The notes under the pieces were generated by a model that made no database searches, was not told the origin of the DNA, and was given only the letters and a program-made list of their open reading frames with translations. From Smittium culicis (Eukaryota > Kickxellomycota > Harpellomycetes > Harpellales > Legeriomycetaceae), in contig LSSN01002378.1 of NCBI GenBank assembly GCA_001970855.1, positions 1 to 16,824 on the forward strand: a stretch of DNA of 16,824 bases. Reading direction: 5' to 3'. Made by a program: the position numbers and the translations under genes. This document shows positions 1-9,936 of this stretch, piece by piece. Each line of letters begins with the position of its first letter. Position 1 is the stretch's first letter.

Positions 1-10
1 CCCCCCCCCC
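1..10. repeat. C10 homopolymer at the window edge
   Basis: Ten consecutive C at the very start of the window; the run may extend beyond it. Such a run is improbable by chance in DNA with about 10% C. A second C10 run of identical visible length lies at 7711-7720. The two bracket the gene-free desert, which may be coincidence. Confidence 0.85.
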
Positions 11-100
11 TTCTCCTACACCTCTTGCATATACAAATCCCTAATAAAAATATCCTATTGTAGAAAATATATTTCCGAAATATGTTTTTTAGATTCTCCT

Positions 101-149
101 TATTTTTATTTTTATATTTATTTTTATTTTTATTTTTATTTTTATTTTT
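101..149. repeat. TTTTTA tandem low-complexity tract
   Basis: About eight units of TATTTT/TTTTTA in tandem, with one interruption (TATATT near 114-119), followed by an abrupt end at the G of 150. It is a simple microsatellite-like tract of hexamers in non-coding DNA. No coding or RNA signal is associated with it. Confidence 0.85.
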
Positions 150-202
150 GCATACTTGGCTTTAAATATATTGATTTTTTTCTCACATAAAATAAAATCA
201 AT

Positions 203-219
203 TATATATATATATATAT
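203..219. repeat. (TA)n microsatellite
   Basis: An uninterrupted alternating T-A run of about eight units. It is an ordinary dinucleotide repeat in AT-rich intergenic DNA. Confidence 0.8.
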
Positions 220-1101
220 TCTTACATTGATGAAAATTTTAGTCGAATAATTAGATTTAGTGCCAAAATTACAGGCAAAAAAAACTGTAAAAAAACTATA
301 AAAATTAGACAACGAAGATAACGCTTTAAATTCAACCCATATTTAATTTTGGTAAAAAACCGTCGTTTGAAAAATTATTGTTTTTTTGTTTCATTACTAA
401 AATAGACACTAATCTTCACGAATAGTCCTCATTATGTAACCTCAAAAACATTAAAAAATTTTTAATATCTGCTTTTTTAGTAATCAAATTTTCTATAATT
501 ATAGAATAATCTATCATATTACTACAAGTCTATAATTTTTCTAAATACGCTTGATTAAAGTTTTTTTATTGCTCATTTAATCGCGATATTGCATACTTTG
601 ACGTTAAAAAAAAATTTTCAGTAGAATATTAAGAAATTATACATAATTAGCTGTAAATGATAATTATATATTTAGAATTTCTGAAAATGAGTTGTCTTTT
701 CACAGTCAGAATGATTCTTATTACAGCTAATCTAATTTATATAAATATATATATTTAAATATTAAATTAGTTATTGTTGGGTTTTATTAATTATAAATAA
801 GCTTTCCGAGTTTCATAAGTTATAATAATATTGATAATAGGTTTCATTATCTAACAAGAAGAATAAAATTGATACAACTCAAATCATAACAGACTATCAA
901 TCGGCTAGGGTGATTTAATAAAAATAATAGCGAACACGAATACTTTTAAACGGTACGAAAAATATTCTGAAAATATATTATGAATTCGAAACTTTCATCA
1001 TAAAAAATAAAAAAATCTACATACATTTTTAAATCATTGGTGCACTAACAAATAATTTTGGCTTTTAAATTTATAAGCTACTATTGATATCAGCTGCTTA
1101 A

Positions 1102-1452
1102 ATTTTTCTCATTATGGTATATTTACCTGTGTTTTTATTAAATACTGCCAGATATACAATAAAAAAATATCTTGATTCGATCAAGTTTAAAAATAAAAAT
1201 GATAAATTATTAAATAGACACAGTAATCTTTCACTCAATTACGTATCAACTTTGTTTACAATGTCTAAAGAAGCATTGAAGGCATAACATGAAGTCCTGT
1301 ATAATCAAGTAGAAAGTAATTATTACCTTAAGGAACTCATAATTTCGCGAATTAAGCATCCTTCAATACATGAGTACTCTACACGCATAATTATCATTTC
1401 CGAATTTATCCTACCGCTTTTTGTAAATATAATAAATAAAATTTTTCCTTAA
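1102..1452 (+). pseudogene. Possible decayed coding fragment, product unknown
   Basis: This frame (first in-frame ATG at 1114) is open for 61 codons from 1102, broken by a single TAA at 1285-1287, then open for 54 more codons to a TAA at 1450-1452. In surrounding sequence a stop is expected about every ten codons, so two adjacent long runs in one frame stand out. G+C over about 1240-1400 is visibly higher than in the flanks. The translation has a hydrophobic start (MVYLPVFLL), a Lys/Asn-rich middle and a hydrophobic tail. I recognise no family. It could be a degenerate gene or transposon fragment, two exons of a gene whose intron hides the stop, or chance. Confidence 0.3.
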
Positions 1453-4400
1453 ATTATATGCTTTCAGAAATATTTTTAAAGTCTTAGCTTTTTTTTTTTG
1501 GAAAACTTGTATTTTATTCTAAAAAAAATTTTAAATTTCATTCTGTTTTTAATTGTTTTTTTTGCTGTTATTGCTCTTTTTTTGGACGATTTAGATGCCT
1601 GAATTCATATTTGGAAAGTTTGAGTTTGTAAAGATGTAAATTAACAGCTCTTTGAAAAATACCGATATACAGATTTATTAATGTAGTGTACTTATAAATC
1701 AAATGAACTCGTTTTTATTTAATGTTACATAATAATAAAATTTTATAAAATACTCGCATCATTACATAATTAAATAAAATCATAATTTATTATAAGTATA
1801 TATTGGAGATTTTCAAGAAAAGTCGAACCTTTTTCTTTAAATTATATTTGAAAATGTGAATTGATAATATTGTCAGATTTTGAGATTTTGAGATAATTTT
1901 TTTGAAAATATTTTCTAATAAAGTTTAAAATTAAATTAAGCAGATAATATTGAAATTTTTATAGAAATTGATCCACCCCTCCGAATAGTAATCCTTATAA
2001 ATATATAATTAATCGAAACGAAAGCCCAATACTCACTCTAGAAATCTCATAATTACACTTATATCTATTAATAATTTTTACGTTCACCTTCCTTTATTTA
2101 TTATAATTTACAATTAGTTTATTGACTCTACTAATTATAAGAATTTTTTATTATTTCCAGTAAAACATAATTAAACTAATCTATAAACTAGTATTTAATG
2201 ACAAAAAATTATAAATCACCATAGAACGTTTTAAAAAGGCAATTCATCAATCAAAAAATTCCATTCATGGAAAAGTCAGGTTTTAAAAATAAATTGAGAA
2301 TTAATAATCAAAAAACTGGCGATCCAAGTTATATTTTACAAAATGCCTATACTATATCTTAATCTCAATATTTAATTACTAATATAGTTCCACCCCTCAC
2401 ATATTTCACGATCAGTTAGGATATAATAAATTTCACAATTTATCTCATAATAATTAATAATATAACTATGGTTTAAGGATTTTTAGGATACAAGATTAGT
2501 ATAAATTTACAAATTTTAATATGATTAAAAAAATCTAAATAATGGATTAAGCATCAAATAATTGATTATATTTGAGTATTAAAATATTAAAACTAATCAA
2601 CTATTGGCCAATATGATTAATAAAAAATTTCCAATAAATTTTCCCATTAATATCATAATCATTAGATTTTTTTTAAATAGTATAAGATTGAAGGGTATCA
2701 AGAATTTATATATTTTAAATCTTTAAAATAAAATGACTTTTTATAATTTAGCAATTTTTCTAGTTAAATAATATAAAAAAACCATTGTTTAATGTTAAAA
2801 AATTTTCAATAAATAATTTATCAACTCATAAAGGTAATATTTGCATATAAATAACCTTTTATATAATTTCATAAAATATCAAAATCTTCATAGAAAAGGT
2901 GAAAAATTGAAATTTCTTATGAATTCTCTGCTTTTTTTTAAGAAAAAAAATTTCAAAAAATCATAGAAAAATAAGTATTCGAAGTCTGGCTATGAAAAAA
3001 AAGGACATTTATATAATTTAAACTTTATAAATTTATTAAAGAATTTTCCATGCTACTAATGCATTTGAATGATTTTTAATCACTACTATCTCCTAATTCG
3101 CCTTAACCAAAAATTGCTTTTAATTTAACTGAAATTATGAGCATTGATCCGAAAAAAAACAAACAAAGCTTTCAAATATCAGATAATTTTGAAACATCAA
3201 CAAAGTAGAGTTATATCTTTGATTATTTTAATGTAACATATTAGTTTTTTTTCAAATTATTATAAAAATTCAGCTAAAAATTTTCGTATTTAATAAAAAT
3301 AACAAACGGATGATTTCTAGTTTAAATCTACTATATTATGCATTTAAAAGCTAAATAAAAATTATAAATAAATCATTTATTTTATCTGATCAAACTTCTC
3401 GCTACTAGATAAATAGCGGGAAAATAAAGGCTATTTTATATAACTAATTAATTTATATAAATAGTAAATAAGTGTTAGATTTTTTATTTCGCTTTCAGAA
3501 ATAATAAAATATCTCTCAATTATTAAAAATTAATAGTAGGATATCCGATATGTGATTCATATTTTACACTTTGAATGTTAATTTTTGATTAAAAATACTG
3601 AAATCACCCAAGCTATTTTTCAAAATATTAGAAATTTCCCAATTATTAAAAGTTTTATTATGATTTAATTTTGGTAAAAAATGCTGAAAATCGTATTTTT
3701 TTGTATCAAATTATTATAACCAACTAATTTACACTTGAAATTCTCAATCACCATATCGGTACCTAAAAAAAAGAGATAATTTATAATTTACTTTAAAAAT
3801 AGTACTATTTTTGAATGTTTTATTAAAATATAATTTCTGCATATTTAATAGATCGAGGCTCTAAATTAGCTATTAAATGTATTCAAAATTTTGGATTTTT
3901 TATCTTATAATGGGATAAACGATGATAATTAGAGATAATTGTGATATAATATTCAGTTTTTCCTATTCTAAATGGGATATAGGTTTTATTAATTCTGATA
4001 AAGTTGATGTATACAAATTTTTTTAATGTAGTATTTTTTCTCGATATTATTTTGATCAGAATTATATATTAATATAACCAAATACTTTATGAACTGTTTT
4101 TATTATTAGTAAAAGCTATTATTAATTGCATTCCCACCTCATTATTGCATCTAAAATAGATAAATTAGTATTAAATATACCAATTCGGATTTTAATGTTT
4201 TTAAACTTATTATAATATTAACGGAATTAATATTATCCTTTTAAATAATTATATTTTTGTGTGATATTAATCTAATATTTGTATATTATTCTGAAAACGA
4301 AAGTATTTTAAATACGAGAAAATCATTTAATTTGGCGGAAAATAGTAAAAAAAATATTAGTAAATTAATAATAGTTTAAGGCTGCGATTTTTGTTTAAAT

Positions 4401-7400
4401 ACAAAGTTAAATACTAAGAGCAATATTTCCTATTCCAAAATACTTCAATTTCGAAGAAAAATTCAAATTCAAATTCAATTCTATTACGCTATAAAATTCG
4501 ATTATTTATAAAAAATACAGCAATATATTGGGATATATTCAATTTATTTTATATAATGCGTGCTGACATTGATAAACGCAGTTTTATTTTTAAAAGCTGA
4601 AAATTTGTGGATAAAAAATTTTTTTGACACGAATAATCAAATATTATAACTAATTTTAGTTTTCAATTGAGATTATTAATTATTTTTAGTGCGTCGAAAA
4701 ATATTAAAAATATTTAGCTAGCTTTAAAAATATCATTGTATCTTTGAAATGTTAGAAATAGGTTTAAAAAAAGACTAATATATTTAATAATACATTTTAT
4801 TAAAGCTTTATTAGAACTTAAAAATATACAAGTATATGGAGTTTTTTTAGTTTTGTGAACCAAGTGCTAGAATTTTCTGAGAGGTATACTTTAAATAGTC
4901 TTTAATTTTTTTGTGAGTTTAAATGACTTTTTGAAGTATTTTTTATATCTTAAATATTATTAAATAATTTTATTTTTTGGGAAATTCTTAAAGTTGCATT
5001 GTTTTTATCAATCTCAAATTATGTATCTAAATCCCAATTGAAAGGTTTAAAATGGATTATTAAATTTTTTTCTAGGTGTTTCTGAAATTTTTTATATGAT
5101 TCCAATCAGTACGTTTAAAACTTTGAAAATTTTATTTTCTCATAATAAAAGTTATTTTTAAGTAATATAATAAGATTGCTTTTATTAAATAATTTTTTAA
5201 AAAACGATAAATATCATTATGAATTTATTATAAAATTACTCAAAAAGATAATTTAAGGATGTTCTGATTTTAAATATTATTAATTAAATGAATAGATTTG
5301 ATTTAAATTTTGGTAATTTATTCAATATTTATTTTATATATCTATTTTTTAGTATTTTGAACTTTTTTAAAACTTAGACTAATCTCTTGAATATAATTTT
5401 TTTGATACAAGTTACTCTTTCAATTTCTCTATTCTATGATTCAAAACTCTATTTTTGATTTAAATAGAGTAAAATTTAGTATATATCGTTCATCGATAAA
5501 CTGAGAAAGTTAATTTGATTTGATAGAGCAAAATCCGTTGATATTTGACAACAGTTATTTTTATCAAATGCCTAATAAAATCAATTTTTCATTCAATGTA
5601 CTCGGGCAAGTCTTAATCCTGTGAATATTTGACCAAACTTTTACTTGGTGCTATTTACAACATTTAATGATAATGATTTATTGAAATATATCATTAATAT
5701 AAATCTAGTAATAGTTTAGATATGATTAAATTAATATGAACGAAAAATATTTTGAATTAACTATAAAATATTAGTATCTTATTTTAAATTTCATAAATAT
5801 TTTGAAGCCTATCAAAAAATAAATTATATAAATAACGATAGCATTACCTATAAATTAAATTAATATGTAAAATATAAATTTAGAGATTAGATCAAAATTA
5901 ATGACTAAGGTAGTTTATTCTGCAATGAAGTAATAAAAGATAAATATTTTAATAAATATATTTGAATGTTCAATTTTTTAGATAGTCAAAAAAATTTAGC
6001 AATTATAGTATTATAGGCTCATATATTTAAAATATATCTCAGAGTTTAATATTAGATAAGTGCTAAAAGATCGATACATCTACAAGACGGATAGTTTAAA
6101 TTAAGTAACAAAACTCAAAATAAGTGCCTTAATTATTATTATTTTACAATTTTTTTATTAAAAAATAAATTAACAAGTATATTTTTCTGTTGTAAATTTA
6201 AAAAATCAATCTTATTATTATAAGATAAAAACTAAAAACCACGAGGAAATTCTAAATCTAATTGATGAGATATTATTATCACGATTTTTTTTTATTTTAT
6301 TCATAAATAATTTAAATATTAATACTTTATTCGATTTATATGCTATAATATAATTTTTAATTAATTTTCTGAAATTGATATTAGTATTTAACTAAAATTG
6401 AAAATATATTATATTTAAAAAATTATTAAATAATATTTTCTATACGAAAATTTTAACAATTATTATTGATACTATACTTCGGTTATAAAAATAAATTATA
6501 ATATAGGTATTTTTCTTAATCGTTTTAGATTATCGCTAATATACTCAAATCCGGTTTACATTTTTAAATAAATTTCTATATATAAAAATTCAACAAATAA
6601 ACAAAAATAGTAGGCTAATTTAATTAAAATTTTTAAAAAATTTTTTTAGGGATAGTTAAATTTAAATATGTATGATATACATGATATTATATAAGAAGTA
6701 TTTGCTATCAGTATTAAGGGTGATGGATATTTTAATTTATATATTTAGTATTTTTTATACAGAAATAAACCAAAAAATAAGTCATTAATACAATAAAAAA
6801 AGTATTATAGAAAGAATAGAAATAGTCAAATTTATAATTTTGAATAGATGTTATATATACGCGAGATTATTATTAGTTCGAAACTTTTCCTATTAAATTT
6901 CCCCTACTTTGCAACATTAATTTTGTTTTTAAATCTTTTTAGAAAATATCATTGAATTATTTACCTAATAATGCCAATATCTTTACCTAATATAAGTAGT
7001 AAAGCAGAATTTCTAAGAAAATATAGTTCCGTTTCCCCGAAGAATATCCCATACATTTAATATTTATATATACTTAAATATGCGTTCTTTGTAGCATTAA
7101 CTTTTTCACAATAATTCTAAGCTACATTTAAACCAGATAATCATAATTATATATTTTTAAATATATAAAGTATTTGTTTTTCAGTAGTATAAAAAAAAGA
7201 TTACAGATAAATAATAGTTAATTTAGAAAAATTAGACTTTATATAATGTAGAAATATTATTATTGAAAGCGAGATTATAATAATGTTACCAATTATTAAT
7301 ATATTTATTCAAACTATTTTATTTAGTATTATAATTTTTAACTGATTGTAGCTAGTGTACTTTTTTTAATGTATAAGATACATTATTTTATACCTGTAAA

Positions 7401-7710
7401 AAAATCTTATAAATTAATATTAGATTTCAGAATAAATTGTTTCAAAAATACTCCATATAATTTTTTTGATATGCTTTCTACAATTTTAGATCATGATTAT
7501 TTTTAAATATAATGGTTTAGTAATTTAGGAGATTGAAAATTTCTATTTATATTTTCTAGAAAGATTCGTAAGTTAATTGTAATTAGAATAATCTATAAAA
7601 ATTATGTTTTACATGATATGGGAGAGTAAAGAGCCTAGACACAAAATGTTTTTTGTATAAAAATAAATCAATTTTATTTCTTTATTTTTCAATTTATTGG
7701 CATTGTTGGT

Positions 7711-7720
7711 CCCCCCCCCC
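7711..7720. repeat. C10 homopolymer at the desert/gene boundary
   Basis: Ten C in a row, flanked by TTGGT and TGTTT. Downstream of it G+C rises and genes begin; upstream is the desert. It matches the C10 run at 1-10. Confidence 0.85.
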
Positions 7721-8411
7721 TGTTTTTCTAAGTATAATTTAAAAGTATTGTAAAAGCTCAATCTTGTGTAATTATTATAAGGGATGCACTCTATATTTGT
7801 CTATTTAGCTTGGTCAAAGTTACCTCAGGGTTAAAATGGTGTTTCTATGGGGTTGTATAGATTAAGTGCTTAAATATCTTGGCGGATAGTGACTTTTAGG
7901 GTATAGTCCAATAGTTTTAGTGATTAACAAATCTGAGAACTAAGTGTATTCCACTTAATTACATTATTGGTAAATTAAGATGAAAATGGCATAAAAGGAA
8001 AATTAGCTAATAGATAAGATAATTAGAGCCAAAGAAATGGGAGTAATTGGATAGATAAAGGAAGTGAAGGCGCCAATAAGCTAGCTCAAACTTAGCTAGA
8101 AAATTTTTAATACTAGTAGCAAATATACAGTTTTTTTCTAAAGAAAAAGCAAATAGTAAGAGCATATAAATAAATTTGCTTGTTTACTTCCTTAATATAC
8201 ACATTTTTTTTCAATACTTAAAAATCCGATTTAAGGTAACGATATTCAAAATAGATCAAAATCTATCAATATTAATTCTTTTCAAAAAAAAATATTAACA
8301 GACTGACTGAATTAAATCCTCGATTTTGATTTTTTATATCTAACTTGATTTAGTATTGTATTATAGAATCTTGGTTTTAGAGAAAAAACTCGAAAAAAAA
8401 GAAAATCAAAG
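7721..8411 (+). promoter_or_regulatory. Upstream region of the ATP synthase subunit f gene
   Basis: No credible reading frame is present. CCAAT-type motifs occur at 8073-8077 (CCAAT, within CGCCAATAAG), 8046-8050 (ATTGG) and 7966-7970 (ATTGG), about 340-450 bases before the start codon. A TATAAA lies at 8165-8170. In fungi the HAP/CBF complex binds CCAAT and commonly activates respiratory genes, so these are plausible but unproven control sites. The last 25 bases before the ATG are almost pure A, a common fungal leader composition. G+C is moderately raised over 7770-7960, with several stops in each frame inspected, so I see no gene there. Confidence 0.35.
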
Positions 8412-8873
8412 ATGAATATGTTGAGTCGTTCAATTATTTTTAAGCGTGGAGCTCACAGCTTGAGAGATTTAATCCCTCCAAATATCGGTTTGGCTGCAAG
8501 AAAGATCGAAAATGCACCAGCAAGCGTTGTTGCTGAAGCCGATGCCTCAGCAACTGCTTCTGAAGGAGCTAGCGAATTGACTTCCAAAGATTTCGATAGA
8601 CTAGTTACTTTCTACAAAAGAATTCCAAAAGGTCCAGGACCAGTAACCAATCCAAACTCCTACAGAGCCAAGTACCTCGATTCTGGATCCTTCACTCCAG
8701 TTATCCAAATTATCGCTGCCTTCCTTGTCGGTGGTTATACAATTCACCACTTTATGCACATCAGTACGTTTTTATCCATTTTTTCCTATTTTCATTATTT
8801 TCATATTTTTAGAGCTAATTTGTTTTTATATTTTTAATCATTAGAATACCACAAACAAGTCGAGAACCACTAA
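8412..8873 (+). CDS. ATP17: Mitochondrial F1Fo ATP synthase subunit f (two exons: 8412-8763, 8845-8873)
   Basis: This is a small subunit of the membrane Fo sector of mitochondrial ATP synthase, at the inner membrane near the peripheral stalk. The spliced product is 126 residues. Residues 1-30 are basic with an IPPNIG segment and resemble a mitochondrial presequence like that of yeast Atp17. An Ala/Ser/Glu-rich insert follows at 35-57. The conserved core is FYKRIPKGPGP (67-77) and YRAKYLD (84-90). One membrane helix lies at about 96-113, then the short tail KYHKQVENH. Without splicing the frame would run into an unrelated Phe/Tyr-rich tail ending at 8837. Removing a GTACGT...TAG intron restores the expected end, which parallels the yeast tail (HLRHHKGAEEH). 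The ATG at 8412 is the first in frame after an A-rich leader. The length is somewhat above the yeast precursor because of the Ala-rich insert. Confidence 0.9.
8764..8844 (+). other. Spliceosomal intron of the subunit f gene
   Basis: An 81-nt phase-1 intron with donor GTACGT (8764-8769) and acceptor ATTAG ending at 8844. A branch-point-like GCTAAT lies at about 8814-8819, 25 nt before the acceptor. An earlier TTTTTAG at 8806-8812 is a possible competing acceptor. Only the 8844 acceptor gives the conserved subunit f C-terminus. Confidence 0.88.
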
Positions 8874-9300
8874 TCTTCCTGTCACATTCTAGTTTTTTAT
8901 AATTGCTTTGATATTGAGAAATAAGATTTTACTAGTTTTCTACAGATTAAAAATAACAATATCGCGCTTTGTAACACATCTTGATGTACATTTAAATCTT
9001 TCGTCTGCCTTTTTTGCTTATTAAAAATTTAATATTTTTTTTCTATTCCATTCATAAAGTTCATTCTAATGTTGAAAAACTGATTTTATCTATTTGGTTA
9101 AATAAGTTTTAGTTTGTAGCAATATTCTTTTAAGCGTAATCTTAGTTCTCGCTAGCTATGCTATTTAATGCTACTGCATTGATCCATTTATTCTATTTGA
9201 CATATCCGCTTAAATACTCAATTTTACTGCTAGTCCTTTTCAAGCAAATTTTGAACTTTTAACCTTAGTTTCATATACGTGCTACTGTATTAAAGTTTAT

Positions 9301-9315
9301 TGTGTATTATACACA
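9301..9315. repeat. Short perfect inverted repeat
   Basis: TGTGTA-TTA-TACACA, six-base arms around a three-base loop. It is followed within ten bases by overlapping AATAAA motifs. It could mark the 3' end of a transcript or be chance in AT-rich DNA. Confidence 0.5.
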
Positions 9316-9463
9316 CTTATAAAATAAATAAAGCCGCTTTTTTATTGATTAAATACAAGTATGATGTTTTCTCTCACGTGTATTTCTGTACAGCTCTAAA
9401 TGATCACACTACTTGATATATGTATTCACTCACATGCTGCACGTTTTAGCAGCTTTTGTTAAG

Positions 9464-9516
9464 CTCTGCGTTCTTAGAGCTTTGCTTATTACTTATTCTA
9501 ATCTCTGCGCTCTTAT
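9464..9516. repeat. Imperfect direct repeat CTCTGCGYTCTTA
   Basis: Two 13-base copies at 9464-9476 and 9504-9516 differ at one position (T versus C) and are spaced 40 bases apart. They lie in the upstream region of the CBP80 gene. Function unknown. Confidence 0.6.
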
Positions 9517-9572
9517 AGTCAAGCTGGCTGCAAAGCGTGTTTTATTAGGCCCTAGGAGAACGGTCCAATAAG

Positions 9573-9586
9573 ACGTAGTTCTACGT
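9573..9586. repeat. ACGTAG-TT-CTACGT palindrome
   Basis: Perfect six-base arms around TT, about 360 bases before the CBP80 start codon and four bases after a CCAAT box. The right arm runs into ACGTGTATTT (9583-9592), which is also found as a direct copy at 9376-9385. Nine bases of it recur inverted as AAATACACG at 9664-9672. The arrangement looks like protein-binding sites rather than a stable RNA hairpin. Confidence 0.6.
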
Positions 9587-9936
9587 GTATTTGATTTAAT
9601 TCTTATATTAACCAATCAGGTGCGAATTATGGATAGTAATTTAATCAATAATAATTATCCAATAAATACACGCAAGGATTCGTACTTTTATTGATCTAGT
9701 GTTTAACTATTGGCCAGAGAATATTCGTGTTTTTCAGTCATTTTTTATATATTAAAGTTTGTTGATTTGTATAATGAAGTATGAAAAATATTTCTGCGGT
9801 TATTAATAGCACTTTTTTGTATTAAAGAATTTGATACAATTGTTATTCTAAGCCAGCTTGTACCTTAACTCTCGTTCTAGTCTACTATTCATTTTAATTT
9901 TTTCATTAATACTCTAATATTAATTCTGGTATAGGT

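Larger units (their letters stand above)
11..7710. other. Extremely AT-rich gene desert
   Basis: About 7.7 kb without any reading frame of useful length on either strand, dense in all three stop codons and in poly-A, poly-T and AT runs. A+T is roughly 80-85% by eye. No tRNA B-box (GGTTCRANNCC), rRNA-like block or intact transposase or reverse-transcriptase reading frame was seen. The only interval with gene-like composition is about 1102-1452, listed separately. The rest is best read as intergenic or degenerate repeat-derived DNA. Whether it is old transposon sequence cannot be told from one copy. Confidence 0.7.
8874..9936. promoter_or_regulatory. Intergenic region between ATP17 and CBP80, with CCAAT cluster
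   Basis: This 1.06-kb stretch has no convincing reading frame. The left part probably carries the 3' end of ATP17. AATAAA copies at 9323-9328 and 9327-9332 are candidate poly(A) signals, although far from the stop. The right part is probably the CBP80 promoter. CCAAT motifs sit at 9565-9569, 9612-9616 and 9659-9663, with the inverted form ATTGG at 9709-9713, all within 150 bases and 220-370 bases before the CBP80 start. The leader ends CTAATATTAATTCTGGTATAG just before GTATGG, so a 5'-UTR intron acceptor at 9934 is possible. Confidence 0.4.

Noticed and set aside
4459..4480. AATTCA short tandem repeat
   Set aside because: About three units only, within expectation for simple-sequence noise in this composition.
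1..7710. CRISPR array, rRNA, mitochondrial genome segment or intact transposon in the AT-rich desert
   Set aside because: No regularly spaced repeats, rRNA blocks, tRNA cloverleafs, terminal repeats or long coding frames are visible. An AT-rich mitochondrial origin was considered, but no mitochondrial protein reading frame appears under either the standard code or TGA-as-Trp reading at the places inspected.
7770..7960. Possible coding remnant before ATP17 because of raised G+C
   Set aside because: The plus frame I followed has about four stops in 60 codons, and the minus strand is broken every 15-20 codons. This is no better than chance and no motif is recognisable.
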